Source: Paraglaciecola marina (GTDB lineage: Bacteria > Pseudomonadota > Gammaproteobacteria > Enterobacterales > Alteromonadaceae). From it: DNA of 64,000 nt. The position numbers were made by a program, and so were the translations under genes. Below the pieces are notes generated by a model. The model was not told the DNA's origin. It saw nothing but the letters and a program-made list of their open reading frames with translations, and did not search any database. This document shows positions 1 to 9,695 of the stretch, piece by piece. The DNA lies in assembly GCF_004360155.1 (NCBI RefSeq), contig NZ_SAIS01000009.1, positions 124,001-188,000 on the forward strand, given 5' to 3'. Position 1 is the first letter of the stretch. The number at the start of each line of letters is the position of its first letter.

Positions 1-762
1 CTAGAGCCTATTATAGTAGATGACGTCACAACATTTGAAACTGAAGTTATCGACGAAATAGGCAGTGGTCGTAGCTTATGTCATCTCATGACTACAGTGT
101 TTCCTGAAGATATTTATATACGTGACTATTACGATGACTCTGCATTCTCCAATTTAATTGCCGTTGATTACAACTCTAACTCTCTTGTTCTGTATGGTGA
201 TACCAACGAAGACCGACATTATGAAGAGCTCAGTGTTATTCCAATACAAGGAGCTACCGATGGGAGCATGAAAATAGTAGATGTGTTTTCCTCTGGTACT
301 GCGAGCGAGTCGCCACATTATTTGGCAATTTTAATGAGTGATGGTGAAGTTGATGGAAAACACAGCCTTACAGTTATTGGCCAATTTGATAACAATGAAT
401 TTGAACAGCAAGTATTTAGTTGGACTTCAGGTGTACCACAATCATTAGTGCATGGATCTTTTATTGGCATTAGGCCTGGTGACCAAACTAGAAAAGATTT
501 TGCCGTTGTGACTAAATCCCCTGGTCAAGTATTAGTCTTTGAAAATATTATACCTGACGGGGCGAGTATCGGAGAAACTCCAGTATATTCCGAGCCTGTT
601 TCTTTCGATATTGAAGATGGAGCAGGCTCAGCTGTTACTGCTTATGAGGACTTTATTTTGAAAACCATTGAGCAGGGAGATGTGATTTACATTTCTTATC
701 CTGATACAGGTGTTGTTAGGTCTTACACTCCATCGTTTGAAGAATTAAATTCTTTTAATTAA
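1..762 (+). CDS. C-terminal part of an unrecognised protein (5' end outside the window)
   Basis: The reading frame is open from base 1, so the ATG at 88 is probably internal and the gene starts upstream of the window. About 253 residues are visible. I do not recognise the family. The sequence is acidic and rich in short beta-strand-like segments separated by Gly/Asp/Asn turns, which fits a beta-propeller or other all-beta extracytoplasmic domain, but no repeat signature is clear enough to name it. No membrane helix is present in the visible part. It ends 52 bases before the convergent end of the downstream acyltransferase gene. Function unknown. Confidence 0.65.
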   Translation, partial: LEPIIVDDVTTFETEVIDEIGSGRSLCHLMTTVFPEDIYIRDYYDDSAFSNLIAVDYNSNSLVLYGDTNEDRHYEELSVIPIQGATDGSMKIVDVFSSGTASESPHYLAILMSDGEVDGKHSLTVIGQFDNNEFEQQVFSWTSGVPQSLVHGSFIGIRPGDQTRKDFAVVTKSPGQVLVFENIIPDGASIGETPVYSEPVSFDIEDGAGSAVTAYEDFILKTIEQGDVIYISYPDTGVVRSYTPSFEELNSFN

Positions 763-814
763 CTTTACTTGTTCGCTCCTAACAGACTAAATCATAGTTT
801 AAATTTTTTCTAGA

Positions 815-2527
815 CTAATGGCTGGTTTGTTCTGGCATATACCGTGCCCGCTTTTTAGGCTTTAGAGTATTTAGATCTGCTAGTACTAATCCATCTATGC
901 AATGGTTAAAGTCAGGGTCGATGTTAAAGTCAATGAAGTGAACCCCTCCATCTTGATAGGTTTCGGTATATTGTTTATACAATGTTGGAACGGCCATCCC
1001 CATATTAGCAAGCGTGTGTTTAAGTAGGGTGAAATCCGTTTTGTAGTCGTCGCCACTAAAATTATGTTGATAGCCATGGGGAAGCAAGTAGGGGGTTTTA
1101 GCATGGGCTATGTTTGATTTACTCCCAAAATATAAACTGTAAAACTGTACCAGTAAGTCTTTGGCCGCTTTAGGGTAGTGGTCACTTACACTTACCGCTC
1201 CAAATAAATAGCGGTACTCTGGATGATGCTGAATAAATGCGCCTAGTCCAAACCATAAGTAGTCTAAGCTGCGTTTACCCCAGTATTTAGGCTGAACAAA
1301 GCTTCTGCCAAGTTCCAATCCTTGTTCGAAGTATGTATCCATTTCTGGGCCATAATCGAACAGACTAGCAGAATACAAACCCTCAACACCTTGTTTTTCA
1401 ATGATGCTTTTTGCTGGCCCAAAGCGGTAGGCTCCGGCAATTTCTAAATCTTCTTGATCCCATAATATTAAATGGTAATAGTGGGTGTCGTAGGGGTCAA
1501 TATCGCGGCGTTTATCTGTTCCTTCGCCTACTGCTCTGAAGGATACTTCTCGCAACCTGCCAATCTCTCGCATTATGGGAGAGCTTCCTTTGTGCTGGTA
1601 GAGAAACATAACTTTACCATCTTTAGTCACGCCTAATCGTTGGCAATTTTGTTTGAGACTAAGATACAACTCCGCTCTGTTTTCTGCTGGCGCTATGGAT
1701 TTTTGAGTCTTAAATATAGCTTTTTTACCGTGGCCTATTTTGTATAAGTGTTTTTTAAACAAAGATACATGTTGAGCGCGAGTGATCTTATTGTTGTCAT
1801 ATGACTCAAAAGGTATCAACTCACCAATTCTCATTGGCAGATGATGACGCTTATGTTTGAACATTTCTTTGACTAACAACATAGTTGCTAAGGGCTTGTA
1901 AATCATAGACAAACCGTAAAATAGATGGGAGTTTTTGGCATCGATAAATACAGGCAAAATGGGGGATTTTGCTTGTTTGGCAATGCGTAAAAAGCCGCTT
2001 CTCCAACGCGTATCGCGAATTCCTTGGGGGCGCAATCGAGAGACCTCTCCTGCGGGAAATACAATCACAACGCCTTCGGTTTGTAGGTGTGCTTGAATGT
2101 TTTCAATATGTTCTTTAGCCGTTCCGCCACTCATATTATTTACTGGCAATAACATAGGGTGTAGTGGCTCAAGTGCCATTAACATTTGGTTGGCTACAAC
2201 TTTTATATCTTGTCTTATTTCACTTACCAGCTTGATTAGTGCTAAAGCGTCTAATGAGCCTATCGGATGATTGGCAATAATGACAAGTTTCCCCTGATAT
2301 GGAATATGCTCTTTTTCAACGTCTCTGGTTGAGTAGCTTATATTGAAGTATTCCAGTACTTGCTCTACAAAGTCTAACCCTTGGTAGTGAGGGTAGGTTT
2401 GACCAAACTCTTGGATTTCACGTTCATGGAGTAAGCGCCTTAGTATAAATCGTAAGGTTTTAGATAATAAGGGTTTATTGGCTACCTGAGGGTAATGCTT
2501 TTCAAGGACATCAGATACAGAAAACAT
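815..2527 (-). CDS. olsF: OlsF-like bifunctional acyltransferase (LPLAT + GNAT-type), ornithine-lipid synthesis candidate
   Basis: 570 residues with two acyltransferase halves. The N-terminal half is a lysophospholipid-acyltransferase fold: the catalytic block NHPIGSLD lies at residues 86-93 (His87, Asp93) and a second block FPAGEVSR at 157-164. The C-terminal half, from about residue 280, resembles the OlsB/acyl-homoserine-synthase-like GNAT fold (for example REVSFRAVGEGTDKRRDIDPYD, then GRSFVQPKYWGKRSLDYLW). This order matches OlsF of Serratia, where the C-terminal half makes the N-acyl-ornithine and the N-terminal half adds the ester-linked chain. A role in phosphorus-free aminolipid synthesis is inferred from this architecture. 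It stands alone on the minus strand, 142 bases downstream of glnD. The alternative is a bifunctional acyltransferase with a different amine acceptor. Confidence 0.75.
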   Translation of the reverse strand: MFSVSDVLEKHYPQVANKPLLSKTLRFILRRLLHEREIQEFGQTYPHYQGLDFVEQVLEYFNISYSTRDVEKEHIPYQGKLVIIANHPIGSLDALALIKLVSEIRQDIKVVANQMLMALEPLHPMLLPVNNMSGGTAKEHIENIQAHLQTEGVVIVFPAGEVSRLRPQGIRDTRWRSGFLRIAKQAKSPILPVFIDAKNSHLFYGLSMIYKPLATMLLVKEMFKHKRHHLPMRIGELIPFESYDNNKITRAQHVSLFKKHLYKIGHGKKAIFKTQKSIAPAENRAELYLSLKQNCQRLGVTKDGKVMFLYQHKGSSPIMREIGRLREVSFRAVGEGTDKRRDIDPYDTHYYHLILWDQEDLEIAGAYRFGPAKSIIEKQGVEGLYSASLFDYGPEMDTYFEQGLELGRSFVQPKYWGKRSLDYLWFGLGAFIQHHPEYRYLFGAVSVSDHYPKAAKDLLVQFYSLYFGSKSNIAHAKTPYLLPHGYQHNFSGDDYKTDFTLLKHTLANMGMAVPTLYKQYTETYQDGGVHFIDFNIDPDFNHCIDGLVLADLNTLKPKKRARYMPEQTSH

Positions 2528-2669
2528 AGAACACTAGTCAAATTCATTATTAGCTTTGCTAAAGGGTATTACCTGAATATGACAATTTAGTGCCAAAACG
2601 ATGGCTGTTTTGTGACAAGTAAAAATGACTACGCCCAGTTAATGTTAATGGGCGTAGTGCAGGTGAGTC

Positions 2670-5288
2670 TTAATCCAAAGCTTCTCGAAGTCGCTTTTTG
2701 AGTTCAACTTGTTCGTCATGAGTTAATGGTTGGCCATGCTCGTTAGTAATAATGAATAAATCCTCAGCCCTCTCACCAATAGTAGTGATTTTAGCTTGAT
2801 GCAACTTATACTTTAAGGCAATAAATTGCTCCGTAATGGTGGCTAAAAGACCTGGTGCATCTAAAGCTTCAAGCTCAACAATTGAAGTATTTGTTTTGCT
2901 GGTGTAAAAACGAACTTTAGTGGGCACGTCTAACTGCTTCATTTGGCGTGACATTTTTCTTTTATTAGTATGTTGCACCCCAGGTTTGTTGAGCTGTTCT
3001 TCTACGGCTTCTTTTAAGCTCTTAAGTCTTGATGGGGAGGTTATTCTGTCTCCATTGTGTTCTTGAATAATAAAACTATCGAATATATACCCATCATGAG
3101 TACGCATAATTTGTGCGTCTCGTATTGAGCAGTTTCTACTGTCTAAAACTGAAGCGATTTGCGCAAACATTCTAGCGCGATCTTTACCGTAAACGATAAG
3201 TTCTGCACCGGCTTTAGATGTCCCTTCACTGGTGCCTACCAATAAAAAATCATCTGTCATAGGATGTGACGCTAGAATAACATTTGCATGCCAAGCGATT
3301 TGCTCTGGTTTGAATCGAGCGAAATAGTCGTCGCTTAGTCTCTGCCAAAATTGAGAAATCTGGGTGTTATTCATTCCGTTAGCCAATAAAGACTCTCGGG
3401 CTATGGTTTGATGTTCGTTTATTCTATCTTGCAGAGCGACCTTACACTCTAGACCATTATCTAAAGCTTTTTGAGTGAGCAAATAAAGCTCTCTTAGTAA
3501 AGATGCTTTCCAGTCATTCCATAGGTTGTCATTGGTGGCTCTAATATCAGCTAGGGTTAACACATATAAATGATTTAAGTTATTGTGAGTACGCACTGCT
3601 TGTGCGAATTCATTAATGACTTCAGGATCGTATATGTCTCTTCTTTGGGCAATCACAGACATGAGTAGATGGCTTTCTACTAACCAGCGAATTAGCTCGG
3701 TATCTTTGTCCTTTAAGCCATGGTAATCACAGAACTTTTTAACATCTACTGCCCCTAATTTTGAATGGTCACCGTTACGGCCTTTACCTATGTCGTGAAA
3801 AATAGCTGCGATAAAAAGCAAATCAGGTTTACTGAGACTTTTCATTATATTGCCACAGCGCGGAAAATCCTTGTTCCCAGGTAAGCTGTAATGATGAATA
3901 TTCTTAACTAGTCTGTGGGTATGCTCATCTACAGTATAAGCGTGAAAGAGATCAAACTGCATCATTCCCACTATGTGGTCCCACTCTGGAATATAAGCTT
4001 GTAAAATACCGTGCTTATGCATGATATCCCATCCAAGACCAAAGAAATTTGGATGCCTTACCAATGCTAAAAATAGTGTTCGGCAAGACTCTATTTCCAC
4101 ATAGTATTGGTTACTGAAGGTCCGCCTTGCTTGTCTTAGTTGCTGTAAGCAGCTTGAGTGAAGCCCTTTGACTTCTGGAGTGCTGGCAACAAGAAGCAAA
4201 AACTTGAGAATATCCTCTGGTGATGCAAATACATTTTCATGCTTTGGAGCAATTAAGCCATCGAGTAGTTCATAGTCTTGATTAACGTCAACACCTTGCT
4301 TAACTTTCAGTGCTAATACATCTTGTCCAAACCTTTGCAGCAACATATCGTTTAGTTCTCTGATACGTCTGACAGTCCTAAAAAATGACTTCATCATGCG
4401 TTCAACAGAGGCTTTACCATCATTTCCGAACCCTAAGCGAGTAGCTACGTCAGTTTGGTAGTCAAATAGTAAGCGGTTTTCACTGCGTCCAGCGACTAGG
4501 TGCAGGGCGAAACGTATGCGCCATAGGGTTTCACGACATTCTATTAATTCAGAGAACTCTTCAGGAGTAAAATAGCCATGTCTGACCAACTCTTTGCCAT
4601 CAATAGCATTAAAGTGTTTTTTAGCCACCCAACCTATCGATTGAATATCCCTTAAGCAGCCCGGGCTTTCTTTGACATTGGGTTCTAAATTATAAGATGT
4701 GTCTTTGAATTTTGCGTGGCGCAACTTTTGTTCTTGATATTTTGCCAAGAAAAAGTCTTTGCTACTCCAGTAACCTCTACTTTGAAGTTTTTGTTGCAGC
4801 GCTATAAAGTTATCTTCGCTACCCGTTAATAAACGGGCTTCAACTAAGTTCGTTGCAATGGTGACATCTTGCTTAGCTTGTTGGATGGTTTCTTTTATAG
4901 TACGAACTGATTGACCTATATCTAGGCCTATATCCCATAGAAATGTGATAAATGTGCCGATTTGCTCTTGTTGCTCTTTTGATAACGCTTTTTTACTGAG
5001 TATCAGTAGGTCGATATCAGAATAAGGTTGTAATTGTCCGCGGCCATAGCCACCTACAGCCAATAAACTTATGTGTTTTTGTGTAGATAACCCCATTAGC
5101 TGCCAAATTTGACCTAATAGAGCATCAATAAAGGTGGCTCTTCCTAAAATTAAGTCGTCGATATTTGCCGTACTAAGGTCAGTATTAGTAAGCCAATCAT
5201 AACTCTTAGTTATTAATCCTTTGCAGGCTGCAAAATTATCAATGTTATTGATTGATTTAACTTCGTTTAATAAATTTTGTAGCGACAA
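2670..5288 (-). CDS. glnD: GlnD, bifunctional PII uridylyltransferase/uridylyl-removing enzyme
   Basis: 872 residues (E. coli about 890). GlnD senses glutamine and adds or removes UMP on PII proteins (GlnB/GlnK). Domains in order: nucleotidyltransferase with GGYGRG at 79-84 and the metal-binding DID at 91-93; the GlnE/GlnD helical linker; an HD hydrolase domain with IFHDIGKG around His498-Asp499; and two C-terminal ACT domains at about 690-770 and 798-872. The start is UUG at 5288: no in-frame AUG lies near, an AAGGGG Shine-Dalgarno sequence sits about 6 bases upstream, and the N-terminus has the usual family length. It follows map, which is 53 bases upstream on the same strand, as in E. coli (map-glnD). 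Confidence 0.96.
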   Translation of the reverse strand: MSLQNLLNEVKSINNIDNFAACKGLITKSYDWLTNTDLSTANIDDLILGRATFIDALLGQIWQLMGLSTQKHISLLAVGGYGRGQLQPYSDIDLLILSKKALSKEQQEQIGTFITFLWDIGLDIGQSVRTIKETIQQAKQDVTIATNLVEARLLTGSEDNFIALQQKLQSRGYWSSKDFFLAKYQEQKLRHAKFKDTSYNLEPNVKESPGCLRDIQSIGWVAKKHFNAIDGKELVRHGYFTPEEFSELIECRETLWRIRFALHLVAGRSENRLLFDYQTDVATRLGFGNDGKASVERMMKSFFRTVRRIRELNDMLLQRFGQDVLALKVKQGVDVNQDYELLDGLIAPKHENVFASPEDILKFLLLVASTPEVKGLHSSCLQQLRQARRTFSNQYYVEIESCRTLFLALVRHPNFFGLGWDIMHKHGILQAYIPEWDHIVGMMQFDLFHAYTVDEHTHRLVKNIHHYSLPGNKDFPRCGNIMKSLSKPDLLFIAAIFHDIGKGRNGDHSKLGAVDVKKFCDYHGLKDKDTELIRWLVESHLLMSVIAQRRDIYDPEVINEFAQAVRTHNNLNHLYVLTLADIRATNDNLWNDWKASLLRELYLLTQKALDNGLECKVALQDRINEHQTIARESLLANGMNNTQISQFWQRLSDDYFARFKPEQIAWHANVILASHPMTDDFLLVGTSEGTSKAGAELIVYGKDRARMFAQIASVLDSRNCSIRDAQIMRTHDGYIFDSFIIQEHNGDRITSPSRLKSLKEAVEEQLNKPGVQHTNKRKMSRQMKQLDVPTKVRFYTSKTNTSIVELEALDAPGLLATITEQFIALKYKLHQAKITTIGERAEDLFIITNEHGQPLTHDEQVELKKRLREALD

Positions 5289-5341
5289 TGTCTACCCCTT
5301 GCAAAGGACTATTTTCAAATGGTTAATGTACGAGACACAAA

Positions 5342-6133
5342 CTAATGGTTAATGATGCGATCTATGTTTTCATCATCACGAAGTGTTAGTATTTCCACGC
5401 CATTTTCTGTGACGAGTAAAGTATGCTCCCATTGGGCACTTAAACTTCGGTCTTTGGTTACCACTGTCCACTGATCAGGAAGGATTTTAGAATAGCGTTT
5501 ACCGGCATTTACCATAGGTTCGATAGTAAAACACATACCGGCTTCTAAGGTTTCTCCAGTATTAGGCTTACCATAATGCACCACTTGTGGATCTTCATGG
5601 AAATTAGCTCCAATACCATGGCCACAATATTCACGAACGATCGAATAATTATGGCTTTCAGCATGCTGTTGAATAGCATGGCCGATATCGCCTAATCGAG
5701 CGCCTGGCTTTACCATTTTAATGCCTATATATAGTGCCTCCTGAGTCACTCTAATTAAACGCTCTGTTAGTATTGAGGGTTTACCTACTACAAACATCTT
5801 GGACGTATCACCATGGTAGCCGTCCTTAATCACTGTCACATCTATATTTACAGAATCACCATCTTTAAGTTTTTTATCAGCAGGAATACCATGACAAATA
5901 ACGTGGTTAACTGAAGTACAAATAGATTTAGGAAAGGGGGGGTGACCATAATTTAATGGAGCGGGAATACATTTTTGCTCATTGACTATATAATCATGGC
6001 AAATTTGATTTAACTCGTTGGTAGTAACGCCTTTTTTAACGTACGGCCCAATCATTTGCAGTACGTCAGCAGCAAGTCGGCCTGCTACACGCATCTTTTC
6101 AATTTCTTCAGCGGTTTTTATGGTACCTGACAA
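5342..6133 (-). CDS. map: Methionine aminopeptidase, type I
   Basis: 263 residues (E. coli 264). It removes the initiator methionine from nascent proteins in the cytosol. The two-metal site is complete: Asp98, Asp109, His172, Glu205 and Glu236, with the substrate-gating His81, each one residue after its E. coli counterpart. The start is UUG at 6133 (TTG TCA GGT ACC), with AGGA upstream; no in-frame AUG is available. It is divergent from rpsB across a 334-base gap and precedes glnD on the same strand. This arrangement is conserved in gammaproteobacteria. Confidence 0.97.
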   Translation of the reverse strand: MSGTIKTAEEIEKMRVAGRLAADVLQMIGPYVKKGVTTNELNQICHDYIVNEQKCIPAPLNYGHPPFPKSICTSVNHVICHGIPADKKLKDGDSVNIDVTVIKDGYHGDTSKMFVVGKPSILTERLIRVTQEALYIGIKMVKPGARLGDIGHAIQQHAESHNYSIVREYCGHGIGANFHEDPQVVHYGKPNTGETLEAGMCFTIEPMVNAGKRYSKILPDQWTVVTKDRSLSAQWEHTLLVTENGVEILTLRDDENIDRIINH

Positions 6134-6256
6134 AACGATGATCCTAATTTATAAAATATTTGGTAGTGATTGCATATTGTAACTTTTTGGAGAGGTTCTC
6201 GCTAGGGTCTAATTTTAGGGAATTGGTGCATATATAGTGGATTTTTAGACTAAAAC

Positions 6257-6285
6257 TTGAATCCTCAAAATACTCATGTTATAAA
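6257..6285 (+). promoter_or_regulatory. Sigma-70 promoter of rpsB-tsf
   Basis: TTGAAT at 6257-6262, a 17-base spacer and TATAAA at 6280-6285. It is followed by GCGCACCGC, a GC-rich discriminator typical of stringently controlled ribosomal promoters. It lies about 180 bases before rpsB, leaving a long leader. The spacing and hexamers are seen directly; stringent control is inferred from the discriminator. Confidence 0.7.
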
Positions 6286-6360
6286 GCGCACCGCTGAAAT
6301 TAATGGGGACATTATTGTCTTCAAATTATCGCGAAGTAGCTAGGTTTTCTAGCATTAATA

Positions 6361-6467
6361 TCACACATACATCGACACATATTTCGGGGTGTCTTTCTAG
6401 GGTAAACCTAAGAGGATCGAAATCTGGGATGTATGGAGGCCTAACCCCATATTGAGGAATCTATATA
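6361..6467 (+). promoter_or_regulatory. Structured rpsB leader, candidate S2 autoregulatory element
   Basis: In gammaproteobacteria the rpsB 5' leader is a conserved RNA element through which ribosomal protein S2 represses rpsB-tsf. Here the leader contains GACAC at 6374-6378 pairing with GTGTC at 6389-6393. The loop ATTTCGG could also pair with CGAAAT near 6418-6423, and GGG and CCCC blocks lie just before the GAGGA ribosome-binding site at 6454-6458. The structure is read by eye; its equivalence to the known S2 leader is inference. Confidence 0.45.
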
Positions 6468-7199
6468 ATGGCAAATGTATCTATGCGCGACATGCTTCAG
6501 GCAGGCGTACACTTCGGACACCAGACTCGTTACTGGAACCCAAAAATGAAACCTTTCATCTTTGGTGCACGTAATAAAGTTCATATTATCAACCTAGAAA
6601 AAACTGTTCCTTTGTTTAACGAAGCACTTAACTTCGTTGGTGGCGTTGCTGCTAAAAAAGGAAAAATTCTTTTCGTTGGTACTAAACGTGCTGCAAGTGA
6701 TGCAGTTAAAGAAGCTGCAGACAAATGTGACCAATTTTATGTTAACAAACGCTGGTTAGGCGGTATGTTAACTAACTGGAAAACAGTTCGTCAGTCAATC
6801 AAACGTTTAAAAGAGCTTGAGCAACAAAGCCAAGACGGAACGTTCGAAAAATTGACTAAAAAAGAAGTATTAATGCTTCAGCGTGAAATGACTAAGCTTG
6901 AAACAAGCCTTGGTGGAATTAAAAACATGGGCGGTTTGCCTGATGTTTTATTCGTAGTTGACGCTGACCACGAGCATATCGCTATCACTGAAGCAGGAAA
7001 CCTAGGTATTCCAGTTGTATCTATTGTTGATACTAACTCAAATCCAGATGGTGTTGATTATATCGTACCTGGTAACGATGATGCTATCCGTGCTGTGCAA
7101 CTTTATTTGAATGCTGCAGCTGATGCGGTAATCGAAGGTCGTGAGCAAACTGTTGAAGCACAAGCTGAAAAAGGTGAATTCGTAGAAGCAGCTGAGTAA
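6468..7199 (+). CDS. rpsB: 30S ribosomal protein S2
   Basis: 243 residues (E. coli 241). S2 binds the 30S subunit late in assembly and helps to dock S1. The N-terminus [19 protein letters not shown] and the block [17 protein letters not shown] are diagnostic, as is the acidic C-terminus. GAGGA lies 9 bases before the ATG. It is first in the rpsB-tsf operon, with its own promoter and structured leader upstream and an attenuator-like terminator before tsf. It is divergent from map. Confidence 0.98.
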   Translation: MANVSMRDMLQAGVHFGHQTRYWNPKMKPFIFGARNKVHIINLEKTVPLFNEALNFVGGVAAKKGKILFVGTKRAASDAVKEAADKCDQFYVNKRWLGGMLTNWKTVRQSIKRLKELEQQSQDGTFEKLTKKEVLMLQREMTKLETSLGGIKNMGGLPDVLFVVDADHEHIAITEAGNLGIPVVSIVDTNSNPDGVDYIVPGNDDAIRAVQLYLNAAADAVIEGREQTVEAQAEKGEFVEAAE

Positions 7200-7260
7200 T
7201 TAGCTAAATCAAGAATGCACTATGGCAATCATAACTGATTGCCGAATTGAATAAAAACAA

Positions 7261-7283
7261 ACGGGGGCCAACGCCCCTGTTTT
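7261..7283 (+). terminator. Intrinsic terminator/attenuator between rpsB and tsf
   Basis: ACGGGGGC, loop CAAC, GCCCCTGT form an 8-bp stem (one G-T pair) at 7261-7280, followed by TTTC. It lies 61 bases after rpsB and 43 before tsf. A partial terminator in this gap is known in E. coli, where it lowers tsf transcription relative to rpsB. Confidence 0.8.
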
Positions 7284-7325
7284 CATAGATGTTTAAAGTT
7301 AAATTATATTGCTGAGGAAACAAAA

Positions 7326-8198
7326 ATGGCAGTTACTGCAGCCCTAGTTAAAGAATTGCGTGAGCGCACAGCCGCTGGCATGCTTGATTGTAAAAAAGCA
7401 TTGGTTGAAACTGATGGTGATATCGAACTAGCAATCGAAAACATGCGTAAAAATGGCCAAGCTAAAGCCGCTAAAAAAGCAGGTCGTATTGCTGCTGAAG
7501 GTGTTATTTTGACTAAAGTTGCTCCTGGTGTAGCAACTATGATCGAATTAAACAGTGAAACTGATTTTGTTGCTCGTGATGACGGTTTTGTTGCTTTTGG
7601 TCAAAAACTAATCGACGTTGCTTCTGCAAATAAAATTAGTGATATGGATACATTAAATAATGCTGACATTGATGGCGTTAAAGTAAGCGAAGCTCGCGAC
7701 ACTTTAGTTGCTAAAATTGGTGAAAACATCAGCCCTCGTCGTGTTATTACTGTTGAAGGTGATAACCTAGGTGCATATGTTCACGGTGCACGTATTGGTG
7801 TTATTGCTATCTTACAAGGTGGTGATGAAGAGTTGGCTAAGGATATTGCAATGCATGTTGCTGCATCTAACCCTCAATTCGTTAAGCCTGAAGATGTTGC
7901 AGCTGAAGTCGTTGAAAAAGAAAAAGAAATTCAACTAGATATTGCTATGAAATCAGGAAAGCCTGCTGAAATCGCTGAAAAAATGGTTCTTGGCCGTATG
8001 AAGAAATTCACTGGCGAAATCAGCTTGACTGGTCAACCTTTCGTAAAAGATCCTTCAACATCTGTTGGTGACTTACTTAAATCAAAGGGTGCAGATGTTA
8101 TCAACTTCGTACGTTTTGAAGTGGGTGAAGGTATCGAGAAGAAAGAAGAAGACTTCGCAGCTGAAGTTGCCGCTCAAATGGCAGCAGCTAAAAAGTAA
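7326..8198 (+). CDS. tsf: Elongation factor Ts
   Basis: 290 residues (E. coli 283). It is the guanine-nucleotide exchange factor for EF-Tu. The N-terminal block [18 protein letters not shown] is the UBA-like EF-Tu-binding domain, and TDFVARDD at about residues 79-86 is the core interaction motif. The second core domain and C-terminal module follow. GAGGAAA precedes the ATG. It is co-transcribed with rpsB through the leaky terminator and ends before a strong terminator that separates it from pyrH. Confidence 0.98.
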   Translation: MAVTAALVKELRERTAAGMLDCKKALVETDGDIELAIENMRKNGQAKAAKKAGRIAAEGVILTKVAPGVATMIELNSETDFVARDDGFVAFGQKLIDVASANKISDMDTLNNADIDGVKVSEARDTLVAKIGENISPRRVITVEGDNLGAYVHGARIGVIAILQGGDEELAKDIAMHVAASNPQFVKPEDVAAEVVEKEKEIQLDIAMKSGKPAEIAEKMVLGRMKKFTGEISLTGQPFVKDPSTSVGDLLKSKGADVINFVRFEVGEGIEKKEEDFAAEVAAQMAAAKK

Positions 8199-8269
8199 GC
8201 AGATAAGCTTCAAAACAATTTTTATTTATGCTGAAACATGCATTTTAAAGTTGTTTGGGTATAATACTG

Positions 8270-8294
8270 GCACCTCACTTTGAGGTGCTTTTTT
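8270..8294 (+). terminator. Strong intrinsic terminator after tsf
   Basis: GCACCTCA at 8270-8277, loop CTT, TGAGGTGC at 8281-8288, then six T. A perfect 8-bp stem, 71 bases after the tsf stop. It closes the rpsB-tsf unit. Confidence 0.9.
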
Positions 8295-8362
8295 ATATGT
8301 ACTAAAAAGGGTTCGCAACCCTAAGAGATCTTCGTCTTTTTCATATTAAGGAAATACCACCT

Positions 8363-9091
8363 ATGAGTGTCGCACCTAAATCTACTTATCGCAGAATATT
8401 ATTAAAATTGAGTGGCGAAGCCCTAATGGGGGATGAAGGCTTTGGTATTGATCCCAAAGTACTAGAGCGCATGGCGCTAGAAATTAAAGAAATCGTAGAG
8501 TTGGGTATTGAAGTTGGTTTAGTTATCGGTGGCGGTAACCTATTCCGTGGTGAAGGACTTGCTAAAGCAGGAATGAATAGAGTCGTTGGCGACCATATGG
8601 GAATGCTAGCCACAGTCATGAATGGTTTAGCTATGCGTGACGCCTTACACAGAGCATTCGTAAATGCTCGTTTGATGTCAGCATTTCCTTTAAATGGCGT
8701 GTGTGATTCATACAACTGGGCAGAAGCTATTAGTTTGTTAAAGTCTGGACGTGTTGTAATTTTTTCGGCTGGAACAGGTAACCCATTCTTTACAACTGAC
8801 TCAGCGGCTTGTCTTCGTGGCATCGAAATTGAAGCCGACGCAGTTCTTAAAGGAACTAAAGTAGATGGTGTCTATGATTCTGATCCAGCAACTAACCCAG
8901 ATGCAAAATTATATAAAACCCTTTCTTATGATGAGGTTTTAGACAAAGAATTGAAAGTAATGGATTTGGCTGCATTTACCCTTGCCAGAGACCACAATGT
9001 CCCTATTCGCGTATTTAATATGAATACCCCAGGCTGTTTGAAAGCCGTAGTGATGGGCGAAGATGTAGGCACAGTGATCTGTCATTCATAA
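8363..9091 (+). CDS. pyrH: UMP kinase
   Basis: 242 residues (E. coli 241). It phosphorylates UMP to UDP with ATP as a hexamer of the amino-acid-kinase fold, a control point of pyrimidine synthesis (GTP activates, UTP inhibits in the family). Visible motifs are the N-terminal LLKLSGEAL nucleotide-binding block, GGGNLFRG, and [14 protein letters not shown] with the following [13 protein letters not shown]. It starts at an ATG after an AAGGAAATA ribosome-binding site and lies 27 bases before frr, as in other gammaproteobacteria. Confidence 0.98.
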   Translation: MSVAPKSTYRRILLKLSGEALMGDEGFGIDPKVLERMALEIKEIVELGIEVGLVIGGGNLFRGEGLAKAGMNRVVGDHMGMLATVMNGLAMRDALHRAFVNARLMSAFPLNGVCDSYNWAEAISLLKSGRVVIFSAGTGNPFFTTDSAACLRGIEIEADAVLKGTKVDGVYDSDPATNPDAKLYKTLSYDEVLDKELKVMDLAAFTLARDHNVPIRVFNMNTPGCLKAVVMGEDVGTVICHS

Positions 9092-9118
9092 AACAATAGC
9101 AATAATAGGAATACTACC

Positions 9119-9676
9119 GTGATTGATGAAATTAATGATGATGCGCGTCAGCGTATGGAAAAAAGTATTGTCTCTTTAAAAGGGCAGCTTTCTAAAATTA
9201 GAACGGGTCGTGCGCATCCTAGTTTACTTGATAGCATTATGGTGCCTTATTATGGCGCGCCGACTCCGCTAAAACAGTTAGCTAATATCGTTGCAGAAGA
9301 TGCTCGTACCTTAGCATTAACCGTGTTTGATCAAAGTGCAGCTCAAGCTGTAGAAAAGGCGATTATGCAGTCAGATTTGGGGCTTAACCCTATGAGTGCC
9401 GGAGCGGTTATGCGCATACCTATGCCAGCATTAACCGAAGAGCGTCGTAAAGACCTAATTCGAGTCGTTCGCGGTGAAGCTGAGCAAGGAAAAGTCGCGA
9501 TTCGTAATATCCGACGTGACGCTAATGGCGATATTAAAGAGTTACTCAAAGAAAAAGAAATCGGTGAAGATGATAGTCGTCGTGGTGAAGAATCGATTCA
9601 AAAATTGACAGATATATTTGTTAAACAAGTTGATGAAATCTTATTAGCTAAAGAAAAAGACCTAATGGAAGTATAA
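9119..9676 (+). CDS. frr: Ribosome recycling factor
   Basis: 185 residues, the same length as E. coli RRF. With EF-G it splits post-termination ribosomes. The sequence shows the long three-helix domain I, including [14 protein letters not shown] and the C-terminal helix [22 protein letters not shown], and domain II around [16 protein letters not shown]. It begins with GTG, supported by AGGAATACTACC upstream and by the usual MI(S/D)EI N-terminus. It lies between pyrH and uppS, 19 bases before the latter. Confidence 0.98.
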   Translation: MIDEINDDARQRMEKSIVSLKGQLSKIRTGRAHPSLLDSIMVPYYGAPTPLKQLANIVAEDARTLALTVFDQSAAQAVEKAIMQSDLGLNPMSAGAVMRIPMPALTEERRKDLIRVVRGEAEQGKVAIRNIRRDANGDIKELLKEKEIGEDDSRRGEESIQKLTDIFVKQVDEILLAKEKDLMEV

Positions 9677-9695
9677 CTGGGCCTTTTTCTATTTC

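Noticed and set aside
8251-8270. TATAAT at 8260-8265 as a pyrH promoter
   Set aside because: No -35 hexamer at suitable spacing, and transcription from it would enter the tsf terminator at once.
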